64,000 nt of DNA from Anomaloglossus baeobatrachus (taxonomy: Eukaryota; Chordata; Amphibia; Anura; Aromobatidae): the NCBI RefSeq assembly GCF_048569485.1, contig NW_027442237.1:62001-126000 (forward strand), given 5' to 3'. The notes below the pieces were generated by a model, which saw only the letters and a program-made list of their open reading frames with translations, was not told the DNA's origin and did not search any database. Both the position numbers and the translations under genes were made by a program. Positions 44,586 to 55,833 of the stretch are shown here, piece by piece (position 1 is the stretch's first letter; every line of letters starts with the position of its first letter).

Positions 44586-46527
44586 TCATGACTGAAATCT
44601 CTTTCTCAATATATCAGCTTGAAATTTCTGTGGGGTTGAGCAAATCCGCTTCGTTCTCATAAACTGCCCAACTGGGATAGATTTGATAGTGACGTAATGG
44701 TGGCTAGACTCTGCATGCAACAGGGAATTGATTGCGGTGGGCTTCCTGAATAAGTCTGACTGTAGCTGTCGGTTGCTGTCAATATCGATCTTGATGTCCA
44801 GGAAGTCCACCACCTCCCTGCTATACACATAGGTCCGCCTGATGTTAAAATCATTCACATTGAGTTGGCCCATGAACTGCCTAAGCCCATCCTCACTGCC
44901 TTGCCAAATAAATAAAATATCGTCAATGTATCATGGCCAGAGGGGTATATGGTCTACAGCCCACGCGTCCTCGCCCCCCCGCAAACCACTTTCCCAAAAC
45001 CCAAGAAAGAGGTTTGCAAATGAAGGCGCACAGGCCGCCCCCTTTGCAGTACCCCTCCGCTGTAGATAAAATTGCTCTTTAAAAGGAAAAAAAAATATGC
45101 GTTAGGATGAACTCAAGCAGCCCAAGGACCAACTCACATGTGCGACCATCCAAGTTGCTGTTCACGAGAAAAAAGCGGGCCGCCTCCAACCCCTGCTGAT
45201 GATCAATGCAAGTATAGAGTGACTCTATATCTGCAGTCACGAGGTACATATCATCCTCCAAATGTATCCCGTTAATTCTGGTTAATACGTACGTGGTGTC
45301 ACGGACGTATGATGGGAGAGCTTCTGCCAGTGGTTGCAAACAAAAATCCACAAATTTGCACACCGGGTCATAAAGGCCTTCCAACCCAGACACGATAGGT
45401 CTGCCCGGGGGTTCGGTGGCATTTTTGTGGATTTTAGGGATGAAGTAAGTGGTTGGTGTCTTAGGGTATTTAAATATTAGACCGTCATAGATTATTTTTT
45501 TTTTAGGGATAATGCCCTGCCATATAGTATCAGACCTAATTCAGCAGAATATGATGACATAGGATTTTTGGATAATTTTATATATGTGATTCTATCCCTC
45601 AACTGTTTCTGTGCCTCCTTCTCATACATCTTTTTGGGCCATAGGACAATGTTTCCCCCTTTGTCGGCTGGTTTGATGACAAGGTCATCGAGCGACTGTA
45701 ATTCACAAAGTGCCGTTCGATCTCCCTGAGTAAGGTTGTCACTCAGTCATGCAGTAGAGATCCTCTTGAGATCATGGATAACCAGATCAGTGAAGATCTC
45801 CACCGCAGGAGATGCCGACATCGGGGGAAATGTTACCGATCTGGGATATAAATGCCTGGGGTATTTACCTTGGGTCGTTCCATCCTGCTCGTCCAACAAA
45901 AAATTCAAATTTCTCCAGGCTTCTTCTATTATAGAGTCTGACATGGTCGTATGGTCATCGCTGTTTTTATAATGCAGCTTTTTAAGAATAAATTTCCTTG
46001 ATAAAAGATTAACATCTTTTATAACTGTGAAAAGATTAAAGCCATTAGTGGGTGCAAAGGTTAGCCCCCTCTCAAACAACTTTTTTTTTTATTATAAGTC
46101 AATACATGTTCTGATAAGTTAATCACCTGTAATTTGTTCGTATCATTTTTCTTGTGACTCTTCCTATATGATCCCGAGGGCATGCTTTTACTAGAGTTGT
46201 TCTGTCTCTTGTCCGTGGATCGCAAGGTCATGCCACTCCCAGACCCTGATTCTTGGTTCGTTGAACTTCATTGGACGTGCAGGAAGCAAACGACCCTGAT
46301 CTTGATCCAGCGTTCTTCCATTTACCCCGCTGTCTCCTATGCCATCTATAGATGTTATTTTGGTTGTGATCCATAGTATCTCTCTGAAACTTTTTGATTT
46401 TAACATCGCTTACCTCTTTTTCCCACTTAATGGATTCATCTTCAATCTCAGAATTTAGTCTTACCAGCGCATCACTGGATAGGCCATCCTGTAGCTTTTT
46501 CTGTATTTGTTCAATTTCTGTATCCAT
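44586..46527 (-). pseudogene. PLE B reverse transcriptase remnants
   Basis: Fragments in several frames are recognisable: an N-terminal region (46079-45747), an RT segment with LVTADIESLYTCIDHQQGL (45393-45079) containing the motif A aspartate, and the C-terminal RT part (44873-44586) with VVDFLDIKID. Several frame changes and stops separate them, so the copy is inactive. A 5' piece continues at 47215-47395 beyond the MITE. Confidence 0.7.
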
Positions 46528-46657
46528 GTCACTGACTGTTTATTTAGTTGTACTAGCAGCTCCATGAACTCTCTAGAGCAGGTGGTAGCCGCCTGTTCCC
46601 ACCTATTCCTAAATTAATCATCCGGCTCCTTGAAGGCTGGAAAGACCTGCACTATAA

Positions 46658-47211
46658 AGGGTGCTTTACATGCTGCGATATCACTAACGATTTATCGTCG
46701 GGGTCATGGTGTTTGTGAAGCACATCCGGCATCGTTAGCGACATCGCAGCGTGTAACATGTACGAGCGACCTTCAACAATTGCAAAAGTGGTAAAAATTG
46801 TTGGTTTTGGAGAGGTCGTCCAAACACCAAATATTGTTGTCAGGTGAGTAACGAGGTTGTTTGTCATTCCTGCGGCAGCACACATCGCTATGTGTGACAC
46901 CGCAGGAACGAGGAAACTCACCGTATCAGCGTCCCACCGGCAATGAGGAAGGAAGGAGGTGGGCGGGATGTTCGGCCCGCTCAACTCCACCCCTCCTCTA
47001 CTATTGGGCGCTATGACGCCAAATGAACCGCCCCCTTAGAAAGGAGGCGGTTCGCTGGTCACAGCGACGTCGCTAGGCAGGTAAGTGCGTGTGACGGATG
47101 TAAGCAATGTTGTGCGACATGGGCAGCGATTTGCCCGTGTTGCATAACCGACGGAGGTGGGTACAATCGCTAGCGATATCGATACCGATATCGCAGAGTG
47201 TAAAGTGCCCT
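46658..47211. mobile_element. PIF/Harbinger-type MITE, TAA TSD
   Basis: The 554-bp element ends agggtgctttacatgctgcg on the left and its near-complement, agggcactttacactctgcg, read inward from the right. It is flanked by TAA (46655-46657 and 47212-47214), the 3-bp target typical of Harbinger. The interior is a CGAT-rich non-coding sequence. It interrupts the N-terminal coding remnant of PLE B. Confidence 0.85.
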
Positions 47212-47474
47212 TAAGTCTCCGTGGTATGAGGTTTTTCTCCAGATATTTTTCTAAAAATGCCCTATTCCACCAGATTCTGGTTCTCTTGCACAGCAACTCC
47301 TTATATCGATCTATACTATTTTGCATCTCTCCACTGCTTTCCGTAGACACCAATATGGGCTCATCACTGAACACTGCGTTCATTTTTGAAAGCAATTAAC
47401 TTTTCTCTGACTTCATAATCCATTTTATTCTTATTACTGGATGCTGTGAAAAACACAGAAATAATTAGCGACAA

Positions 47475-48656
47475 ATTGGCGCCATTGGCCAGTGGCCAGT
47501 TCTCCAGACCAAACCAATCCTAAAAAAGTATATACTAGATACCCCTGTGGTGGATGTAGGGCATGCACCAATATGTGCAGGACTAAGACCTTTAGGTCAT
47601 CATGGGGAGACAAAGAATTTGAAAGTCGCCAGTATCCACCTGATCCACCACGCAGGTGATATACTATGCGATGTGTGGTTGTGGCCACATTTTTATATGG
47701 GGCTGATATCACGCCAACTAAGAGTCAGGACAAGGGAACACGTACGCGACATTGTCGCTTCAAAAACCATCTCCAATTTGGAGGAATTGAAAACGATCCC
47801 TCGACATTTCAAATTAAAACATGATAGTGATCCCTGTACCTTTAAGGTAAGGGGGATTGAACATGTGTCCGTAGGGATTCGAGGCGGCAATATAAATAAG
47901 AAACTATTACAGCAAGAATACAAATGGATTACACTATTGGAAACTATGGGATTGAATGAAACCAATTAATTTGCTTGTTTCTTATAAGTTGGACTCTCTT
48001 TCCCCTAAAAAAATGCCTGTGTACTAGCTCTATAGTCCCCAATTAATCCATCTGGCTCTCTGCGCAGCAACGATCATTTATGCAATTTAGTACATTATAT
48101 TTGATTGATCTCTTCCACTGTTTTCCTGTATTGTTTTTAATCGGTTTTAATTAGTGTATTTGTTTACAGTATACTTCTACCAACTCTAAGGATCACCTTG
48201 TATGTGAAGAACCCACTCTAATGGATTCATATTCCTGACGTGGATATTCTCTCAATATTGCACGACCTGATGCATGTTATGAATTACCATATGTCTCAAT
48301 CGTTATGTATGGCATACTTGGAATTTATAAATTTATAGGTTTCCATGACCATTTGGTCGCTTCAACTTTGCATATCATGCATAGTGATTAGCAAGTAAGC
48401 AAGCGCATATTATAGTGCAGCATATGGGAATGTGACGTAAGTTGCTTACTGCAGTCTGGTGCGCGTGCCCGCTGTCCTCCACCTGCCCGCTGTCATTAGG
48501 GCTGCGTATGTGCACTGGCTTCTATAGCCACTGCGCATGTGCTGGCACCGTTGACGCGCGGCGCTTCCCCGTTGGGGTCGGTGGACAGTAGCGCGCATGC
48601 GCCGGCGTCAGACTGCAAGCGGCCGCCATTAAGCAAACACATCATATAAGGATTAA
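47475..48656 (+). repeat. Inverted 3' arm of PLE B
   Basis: Read on the plus strand, this repeats the PLE B sequence from the linker through GIY-YIG to the terminal region. It matches the left arm at 44421-43734, 40679-40428 and 39246 to about 38910. It is uninterrupted, unlike the left arm, and stops before the hammerhead region of the left arm. Confidence 0.82.
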
Positions 48657-49332
48657 ACACATAAATTTGGCCATGATTAATACACCGAGGAGATAACACA
48701 ATAGCATCCCTCGGGGGTAATGCCAACTCCGAAAGGCATATCAAAAGAGGAGGAAAGGAGATAAGGCACAATTATGATTGAAAATATTAAGTTTTTATTG
48801 GTAAAGGTTAAAAGAACAAATACAAAACAGTACAAAAAGACATACAGAACATGGAATCGGTCACCAAGGGTGTGGAAAGGAGAAATGTTCCTTTATAAAA
48901 ATAGTCTTTAAGGAGGTTTACTCTTGCCTTCAGAACCAGCCCCATATACCACCAGGTAATGCAACAAGCTCTTTTGAATTTAATGCAAGGTGCCTTCTAC
49001 TCTCCTGCACACTCTTTCTGCCTTTGGTATTTTCCACTACTCAGTGCGTTTATTAGTATTTCAGCCATTAGGCAGAGTTGTGGCTGCTGAGATTACCATT
49101 TAGTCCTGTTTCTATAGTGATGAGATATAATATTTACTACAGAATTTTACTATCATTCTCTCACTATTATATGTGAAATTCACGTGTTGAGTCCCTGGGT
49201 ATGGACCCATCAATGATGGGGATACCAGCATTTGGGAACATACAGGTCTATACCGATGAATTTTGAGTGCACATGTACACTTTATTAGTCAGCCCACAGG
49301 TCCAATGAAGGTCTGCACTGTCGCAATTCCGG

Positions 49333-49345
<13 letters not shown>
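48657..49345 (+). repeat. Dispersed repeat, possibly PLE terminal region
   Basis: Its right part (about 49095-49345) is the reverse of the repeat at 16385-17285 and also ends at a (TA)n run (49336-49368). Its left part contains a tttttattgg motif like the ends of PLEs A and C. No gene is visible. Confidence 0.5.
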
Positions 49346-49368
<23 letters not shown>

Positions 49369-49371
<3 letters not shown>

Positions 49372-49577
49372 CAGCCAGCCGTTGCACTTTACTTACACCG
49401 CGACCATCATCTTGTAAATTTCGACAGCCCTATTACTGTTACCTCTGTTATTATCTACATCCAAATCCAAAGGAATAGCCAATTAGGCTTTATCTGTTCA
49501 CTATACTCCTAGGGTTTGTATAATTTAACCCAACTTACAGCGTGTTAACCCTCTGCATCCTTGTGTGTTTTGTACAC
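49369..49577. other. Non-coding stretch
   Basis: AT-rich sequence with no recognisable feature. Confidence 0.3.
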
Positions 49578-50311
49578 TGTATAACGTTGCTTACCGAAAC
49601 TTGGGGGTTTCACTCGCTTGCAGCGGTATTAGGTAGCTTAGGCAACACAGGTATCACTGTCTCTTATAAAACCCAGCAGTTTATTTAATAGACTCAACAT
49701 AAACTGCTAAACAAAATGTAACAAAGCCTCTCCTGGCTTAAAGGAAAATATAACATACCGTGGGCTTCCAGTCCAATTAAATGTCCATAGTGGAGTCTCC
49801 ACACTCTGCCTCCTGCCAGCGAACACCACTCACTGTGGTTCCTTCCTGCAGCCTCCAGCCAGGCTGCAGTTTTATCCCCAGTCCTCACTTGGACTGATTT
49901 CCAGAAGTCTCTCTTCAGTCTTCACACAGACTGAGACCTCCAGCACACAATCTCCATGTGCAGCACACAATCTCCATGTGCAGCACACAATCTCCATGTG
50001 CAGCACACAATCTCCATGTGCAGCACACAATCTCCATGTGCAGCACACTCAGACTTTTTTCTGTCTCTAAAACTAACAGTCTCTTAAACCCAACCGGACA
50101 CACCCACAGGTGGAGGTATGTGATTCTCCAGCCCTGTCCATCACGCCGCCCATAGTTTAAAGGGAAGCTAACCCTTAATTACAACCCAAGTCCTGTGAAA
50201 CTACAGGTCCCACAGTCACATCTTCAGTTCAATAGGGCAGGGAATCCTTCTCCACTGCAACACATAGCGACCATCCACAACATTGGTGGTCGCTACCTCA
50301 CAACTGTAACA
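49578..50311 (-). mobile_element. Candidate solo LTR (tentative)
   Basis: On the minus strand it would start TGTTACAGTTGTGAGG and end TTATACA. A TATAA motif and an AATAAA signal lie near its 3' part (plus 49660-49690), as in a U3-R-U5 layout. No convincing TSD was found, so the limits are uncertain. It contains a 20-bp minisatellite. Confidence 0.4.
49941..50046. repeat. 20-bp minisatellite, five copies
   Basis: The unit cagcacacaatctccatgtg is repeated five times without change, directly adjacent, then a partial sixth copy. Confidence 0.95.
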
Positions 50312-50349
50312 CTATATTTTTAATGTGTTTTTGTATGTCTATCACTTAC

Positions 50350-51990
50350 TGCAGGGGTGGGGAACCTTTTTACTGGCAGGGGCCATTTGGAATTTCGTAC
50401 TAACCTTTGGGGGCCACACAACATTATCAACCTGAAAAATAACCCTGCTATATTTGGTCAAACAATTAATTAACTCACCCCTACTGTGGGGGCAGGAGCT
50501 GCTTCTCTTTGGTGCAATTGTGATGTTTGGTGATATTGATCATCTTGTTTCTCACAGCTGCTTTTCCAGGTTTGTCTCTGTCTGGAGATGCTGGGGGCAT
50601 AAACATCACAGGAGGGGCAGGGGTGCATAAATTACAGGAGACACTGGGAGTTTATATCACAGGAGGGGCTGGGGCATATACATCAGTAGGGGGCATGGAC
50701 AGCCCTGGCAGTGGCACAGACATGACTGGGGACAGGGACAGCACTGGGTGGCAGCACGGACTGCACTGGGTGGCAGCACGGACTGCACTGGGTGGCAGCA
50801 CGGACTGCACTGGGTGGCAGCATGGACAGCACTAGGTGGCATCACTAGGGAGACAGACAGGTCTGGTGGAACATAGACATCAACAAGAGGGCACAGACTG
50901 GGGGGCATAGAAAGCAGTGGGAGGGTACAGACAGCAGTAGCGAGTTAAGAGCACTGGGAGGTACACAGTACTGAGGGGTGACACACAGCACTGGGGAGCA
51001 TGGATAGCATAAGGGGGGCACAGACAGCACTCACCGTGGCATGGACAGCACTGGGTGCAGCATGGACAGCATTAGGTGGTGCGGACAGCACTGGGGGGGG
51101 CGTAGACATCACCCAGGGGGTACAGACAGCACTAGGGGGGCACGGACAGCAGTGAGGGGTTACACCGTGCTTAGGGGGTACACACTGTACTAGGGAGTAC
51201 ACAGCACTGGGGTGTACACAGCATTAGGGGGTACACTGCATTAGGGGGAACACACAGCATTAGGGGATACACACAGCACAAGGGAATACACACAGCATTA
51301 GGGGGTACACACTGTACTAGGAGGTACACAGCACTGGGGGGTACACACTGTACTAGGAGGTACACAGCACTGGGGGGTACACACAGCATGAGGGGGTACA
51401 CAGCACTGGCGGTACACACTGTACTAGGAGGTACACAGCACTGGGGGGTACACACAGCACAAGGGGGTACACAGCATTAGGAGGTACACACAGCATTAAG
51501 GGGTACACACAGCATTAGGGGGTACTTACTGTACTAGGGGGTACACACAGCATTAGGGGGTACACACAGCACTAGGGGGTACACACAGCACTAGGGGATA
51601 CACACAGCATTAGGGAGTACACACAGCATTGGGGGGTACACAGCACGAGGGGGTACACACAGCACGAGGGGGTGCACACAGCACTAGGGGGTACACAGCA
51701 CTGAGCGGGGGGGGGCAGCAATTGGTTGAGTACTCACAGTGAGGGGGGGGGAGTCACACGCACAGCACAGTTTCGGGAGGCTGGTAAACCTGCTGCAGCT
51801 TTTCTGTGCCTTTATCGCAGCGTGCTGCTTGCTCCGTCCACCAGAGCACACTAGCACAGGCTGGGGATAAGCCTAGAATGGGTAAAGGAAAAGGGATTCT
51901 TCAGCTCACCTGTTGCCCGGACTGCTAGACCTTGCGGGTGCCTCGGATCCGCCGGTAAGTCCCGACCGGTTTGTGGAAGAAGGCAGAGAA
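50350..51990. repeat. Minisatellite-rich region, possibly starting with an hAT end
   Basis: The start, caggggtggggaaccttttt, resembles the terminal repeats of non-autonomous hAT elements, but no matching right end was found. A 22-bp unit (actgggtggcagcacggact plus gc) repeats about four times at 50741-50830. From about 51165 to 51720 a variable ~22-bp unit built on agggggtacacacagca repeats many times. The last ~200 bp are unique and have no gene. Confidence 0.7.
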
Positions 51991-52895
51991 GAAAAGGATG
52001 ATCCGGCACTGATTCTTCTTTAAGATAAAATCTCCGTAATCTTTATTGGAAATATTAAAAGCATCGTGAAGGCCGAGGTATAAATCAATACATGGAAACT
52101 TTGCGCGTTTCGGACTACACCATAAAAACAGAAAGAGTCCTTAATCATAAGTGTTCCATGTATACCACAACATTACTAAAATAGACTGACCCGCTGGATG
52201 GGCGGAAGGGAGGGGCGGGATGTCATGATTGCATGAAAAAACAGGTGAACATCGCCGTGCATATGGACAAAAGGAACATCATACTGGGTCAATATAATCC
52301 TTAGTAAATAGTGCGTGATAAACCATAAAACATTCATTCATATGTTAATAATCATTTCAATAGAGGAGCTGACCTGAAATTGCAATAGGGCTGCAAATAC
52401 AAGCCCCTATATATTCATAAGAATAGAAACGAAAAATTTCATGATACAGATAGAGCTAAAAATGAAATTAGATTATGTGGGTTATTTACCAAAGGACCCA
52501 ACCCTAGGTTGATAAGTAAATTATATGGAGATCACAAGTTAAATAAAATATAAATTTATAAGGTTCTCAACAATATTTGCAAAGTATATCAAAAAGCAGC
52601 TCCTCCAGTGAAAAACAGGGGGGGGGGAGAGGACTTGTTCAATATAAATAAGCAAGCTCCAATATGTGCATATCGTCTGACGATAAAAAGACCATAAAAA
52701 AAAAATATATATACATCAGGATGAAACATGTGTGGAGCTTGACTGAAGGAATGCTCATTACAATATGTCCGAATTATGGCATCCGTGCAGGAATGGATGA
52801 ATTTCATCAAAGAATGACTAGAACAAACACATAAGCATAAAAGCACCTCATTGAATGTCAGAAAACGGATCAGAAATTATTCTATATCTATCGAT

Positions 52896-53639
52896 CTAAA
52901 AAATAAATCGCAAATCGGAGCGATAGTTAAAGCCACCTGGGTATCTTGTATTTAGCTTCAAAATCCATTTTGCCTCTGCCAAAAGCAGGGCTTGGAACCA
53001 GTCCCCCCCACGAGGTGGTCTGGGAACAGACTCTATACCCGTGATCACTAAGGAAGAAAAATCCGCTGAATGACATTCAATGTAGTGCCTGGTCAGACCA
53101 GATAAGGAGCGTTTCTTCACCAATGCAACATAGCTTAAGGAGGTCCTGTCATGAGCTGCTGAAGGTATGCGGACGTGCTCAGAGATCCTGGTTCTAAGTG
53201 CTCTAGAGGTGCAGCCGACATAGCCCTTGCGGCATAGTGTGCACGTTGCCACATAGACCACATGTGCAGAAGCACAATTAATAAACGATCGAATTACAAA
53301 GCTTTCTCCATTATTCCCTAATAGGGATTTGGTATTGTGCATGAACCTGCAAAGGCCCCATCGGCCGGACCCACATTTATAAGACCCAGAGACACTGAGC
53401 CAGGTTCTGTTACATTTCTTAGATGTGAACATGCTGGGTGCCACAAGGTTCCCAATGGTACGAGCTCTCTTGGCTACTATATTGACCCCCGGCTGAAGAA
53501 CTGAATTTAGTATGGGGTCCTGACGTAAAAGGGGGATAAAACGCTGGATGGTCTGTTTAATTTGAAAAAAATCAGTGCTAAATGGTGTTGAAAAAGTCAC
53601 ACGATTTCTAGATACTGAGGAAACAGGGTGATCTTCCAA
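52896..53639 (-). CDS. PLE C linker and GIY-YIG endonuclease
   Basis: A ~245-residue open frame with TIQRFIPLLRQDPILN at its start, a Cys-containing linker (CNRTWL...CGSGRWGLCRFM), the nuclease core VVYVATCTLCRKGYVGCTSR with RTRISEHVR, and the C-terminal LNTRYPGGFNYRSD. The first residues read from the duplicated target sequence of the LINE. Compared with classic GIY-YIG nucleases, the first motif is VYV and the second YVG. The enzyme provides the target nick in PLE retrotransposition. No breaks are visible in this part. Confidence 0.85.
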   Translation of the reverse strand: MEDHPVSSVSRNRVTFSTPFSTDFFQIKQTIQRFIPLLRQDPILNSVLQPGVNIVAKRARTIGNLVAPSMFTSKKCNRTWLSVSGSYKCGSGRWGLCRFMHNTKSLLGNNGESFVIRSFINCASAHVVYVATCTLCRKGYVGCTSRALRTRISEHVRIPSAAHDRTSLSYVALVKKRSLSGLTRHYIECHSADFSSLVITGIESVPRPPRGGDWFQALLLAEAKWILKLNTRYPGGFNYRSDLRFIF

Positions 53640-54068
53640 CCGATTGGTTCTTTTTTTTTTTTTAAATTCTTTATTTTAATGACCGACTCGAGAACATACA
53701 AAGTAACACCTGCTCCACAAAGAACAGAATAACAGATTTCAAATATTTAACATTGACATGTAGCCCACCCTTCCGCACCCCTGTACATATCTAGTCGCTG
53801 CAACTGCTCGAGTCAGGCCCAATTTAATCCTTTTATGAACCAACCCAACAAGGGTGGAATACAGAACATAGAAAGAGAGCAAAGCCCGAAAAGAGTTTAG
53901 AACAGGTTAAGAGAAAGAGCTAAAGGGGAATAGGGGGGGAGGGGAGAATAGGGGAAGATAGGGGACAAAGAAGTGAGAAGAAGGGAGAGCGAGAGAAGAA
54001 AAAAGAGGAAAGGGGGAGAGGAGAGAAAAAAAAAAAAAAAAGGGGGGGGAGAGTGTTTCCCCAGAGCC

Positions 54069-55673
54069 TCACAGCAGCCGTGGAACAGAGAGTAATCTGG
54101 CGTATTCCACCGAGTGAGTGAACTCCAACCATGGGAACCAAGTCCTATGAAAATCTTCCTGTCTGTCATTGAGAGAGGATGTCAAGTCCTCCATGTGCCT
54201 TAGGTCGTTAACCCTTGAAACCCACTGTGCCAGTGTGGGGGTGGTAGAAGACTTCCAGCCAAGCGGGATGCAAGACCTGGCAGCCATTACCAGAAATCTA
54301 AGCAAAGAGCGCTTGTATCTAGGAGCCGGGAGTTCCAAAAGCTGTAAGATAAACAGTTCCGAACCCAATGTCTCAACCGTGCCGGTCACCAGTCTAATTA
54401 CCTCCCTCACTTCTGACCAAAACCGTTGCAAGGAAGGGCAGGACCAAAAGATGTGCACGTAATCACCCTCCCCCGAGCCACACCTCCAGCAAACGGGGTC
54501 AACTGAGGGGAATATCCTATGAAGTCTGGTCAGGACTCTATACCACCTAGTCAGCAGTTTGAAGTTGGCCTCCAACAATCTGGAACTGATCGAGGTTTTA
54601 TGTGCCATCATTAGGACGTTGTTTCGTTGCGTGTCAGATAGAGCCGTCCCAAGGTCCCTTTCCCACTGCCGCAAATAGACCGGGGTGGGCAAATCTCCCG
54701 GGTCTGATAGCAAATTGTATGCCAGGGAAAGTGAGTGCCGCAGGGCCCCCTCTCCCAAGCACAATTTCTCGAATCTTGTGGGAGGCCCAGCATACCGGGC
54801 GAAGCAGGGAAGGGAGCTCATGAAATGCCTCAACTGCATGGCCCTCCATCTCCCCAGGGGGTCCGGAGGCAGGAGACCACAAATATCCGAAAGAGATAGC
54901 CAGTCACCCTCCCCTCCCAGCTGGTAAGCTCTGAATCTGCCCCCCTGTACCCAGCTCCGAAAAACTGGGTCCAAGAGGCCAGGACGGAAATCCGGATCTC
55001 CTATAATTGGTGACATGGGGGAAGGCAACGGCAGGAGGAGGCGCCGAACCTCGCCCCTCGAACAGCATTCCAGAGTAGCGCCAATAGTGGGGTGAGATCT
55101 CAAAGTAGACGGGAAAAAGCTTGCGACCCAAGGCATGGCCGGTAAATGTACCTCCGAGAAGCTCTGTTCCAGGGCGACCCATGGTTTCATCCTAGAGTGG
55201 TGGCACCAATCCAGAACCCTAACCATATGTGTGGCCCAGTAATATTTTTTCATATCAGGTATTCCCAGCCCTCCCCTACACTTAGGTCTGCACAGTAGGG
55301 AACGGGAAAGTCTCGCCGGCTTATTCGCCCAGATAAATTTAGTATATAGTGAGGCCAATTCCTTGAAGAAAGAGCTCGGGATCTTAATTGGCAGGGCCTG
55401 GAAGAGGTATAGAAGTCGTGGTAATATATTCATCTTCAATATTGCACATCTCCCAAACCATGTGAAAAGGCCCCTCGCCCAATTTGCGCAGTCTGTTCTA
55501 ATGGACTGCAGGAGAGGGAGATAATTCAGCTTATATAGTTGGCTAGTGTCCGCTGCCAGCTGGACCCCCAGGTACCTCAGAGAGTGATTAGCCCACTTAA
55601 ACCCGAACGCAGATTGTAGCGAAATAACATGATCTTGGGGGAGAGATACATCCATAGCCTCCGATTTTGACAT
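54069..55673 (-). CDS. L1-like ORF2 C-terminal region
   Basis: The 534-residue open frame starts inside RT just after the YADD motif region (MSKSEAMDVSL; the frame itself extends upstream). It contains the thumb-like segment LRYLGVQLAAD and then the long L1 C-terminal domain with PKCRGGLGIPDMKKYYWA. Near the end is a zinc-knuckle-like cluster CWRCGSGEGDYVHIFWSC (C-x2-C...H-x4-C), as in L1 ORF2 proteins. It ends at 54069 before a purine-rich 3' UTR and the poly(A). The region is uninterrupted, indicating a fairly young insertion. Confidence 0.85.
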   Translation of the reverse strand: MSKSEAMDVSLPQDHVISLQSAFGFKWANHSLRYLGVQLAADTSQLYKLNYLPLLQSIRTDCANWARGLFTWFGRCAILKMNILPRLLYLFQALPIKIPSSFFKELASLYTKFIWANKPARLSRSLLCRPKCRGGLGIPDMKKYYWATHMVRVLDWCHHSRMKPWVALEQSFSEVHLPAMPWVASFFPSTLRSHPTIGATLECCSRGEVRRLLLPLPSPMSPIIGDPDFRPGLLDPVFRSWVQGGRFRAYQLGGEGDWLSLSDICGLLPPDPLGRWRAMQLRHFMSSLPCFARYAGPPTRFEKLCLGEGALRHSLSLAYNLLSDPGDLPTPVYLRQWERDLGTALSDTQRNNVLMMAHKTSISSRLLEANFKLLTRWYRVLTRLHRIFPSVDPVCWRCGSGEGDYVHIFWSCPSLQRFWSEVREVIRLVTGTVETLGSELFILQLLELPAPRYKRSLLRFLVMAARSCIPLGWKSSTTPTLAQWVSRVNDLRHMEDLTSSLNDRQEDFHRTWFPWLEFTHSVEYARLLSVPRLL

Positions 55674-55833
55674 GTTAATTCTAAAATTAGAAAGAGAGGA
55701 GTATGTTTCCAGCTCTCTCAGTAGATTGGGCAGGGAGACCCGAGGGTTGGTAATAAAGAAAAGTAAGTCGTCCGCGTACGCCGCAATTTTGTAGGTGGAA
55801 CCAGCAACTATAGGGCCGGAAATGTCAATGTTA

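Larger units (their letters stand above)
38830..48656 (-). mobile_element. Penelope-like element B with inverted 3' end and three nested insertions
   Basis: The coding strand is minus: N-terminal and RT remnants (47395-44586) lead to the linker and GIY-YIG part (44441-43825) and a 3' region that extends leftward to about 38830. An inverted copy of the 3' part begins at 47475 and runs to 48656, matching the left arm from 44421 outward. Three later insertions split the left arm or body: a solo LTR (39247-40427), a Ngaro-like fossil (40680-43733) and a Harbinger MITE (46658-47211). The intact inverted arm lets each empty site be read directly. The protein-coding part is decayed. Confidence 0.8.

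Noticed and set aside
49941-50046. Regular direct repeats resembling a CRISPR array
   Set aside because: The 20-bp units are directly adjacent with no spacers and the context is eukaryotic; it is a minisatellite.
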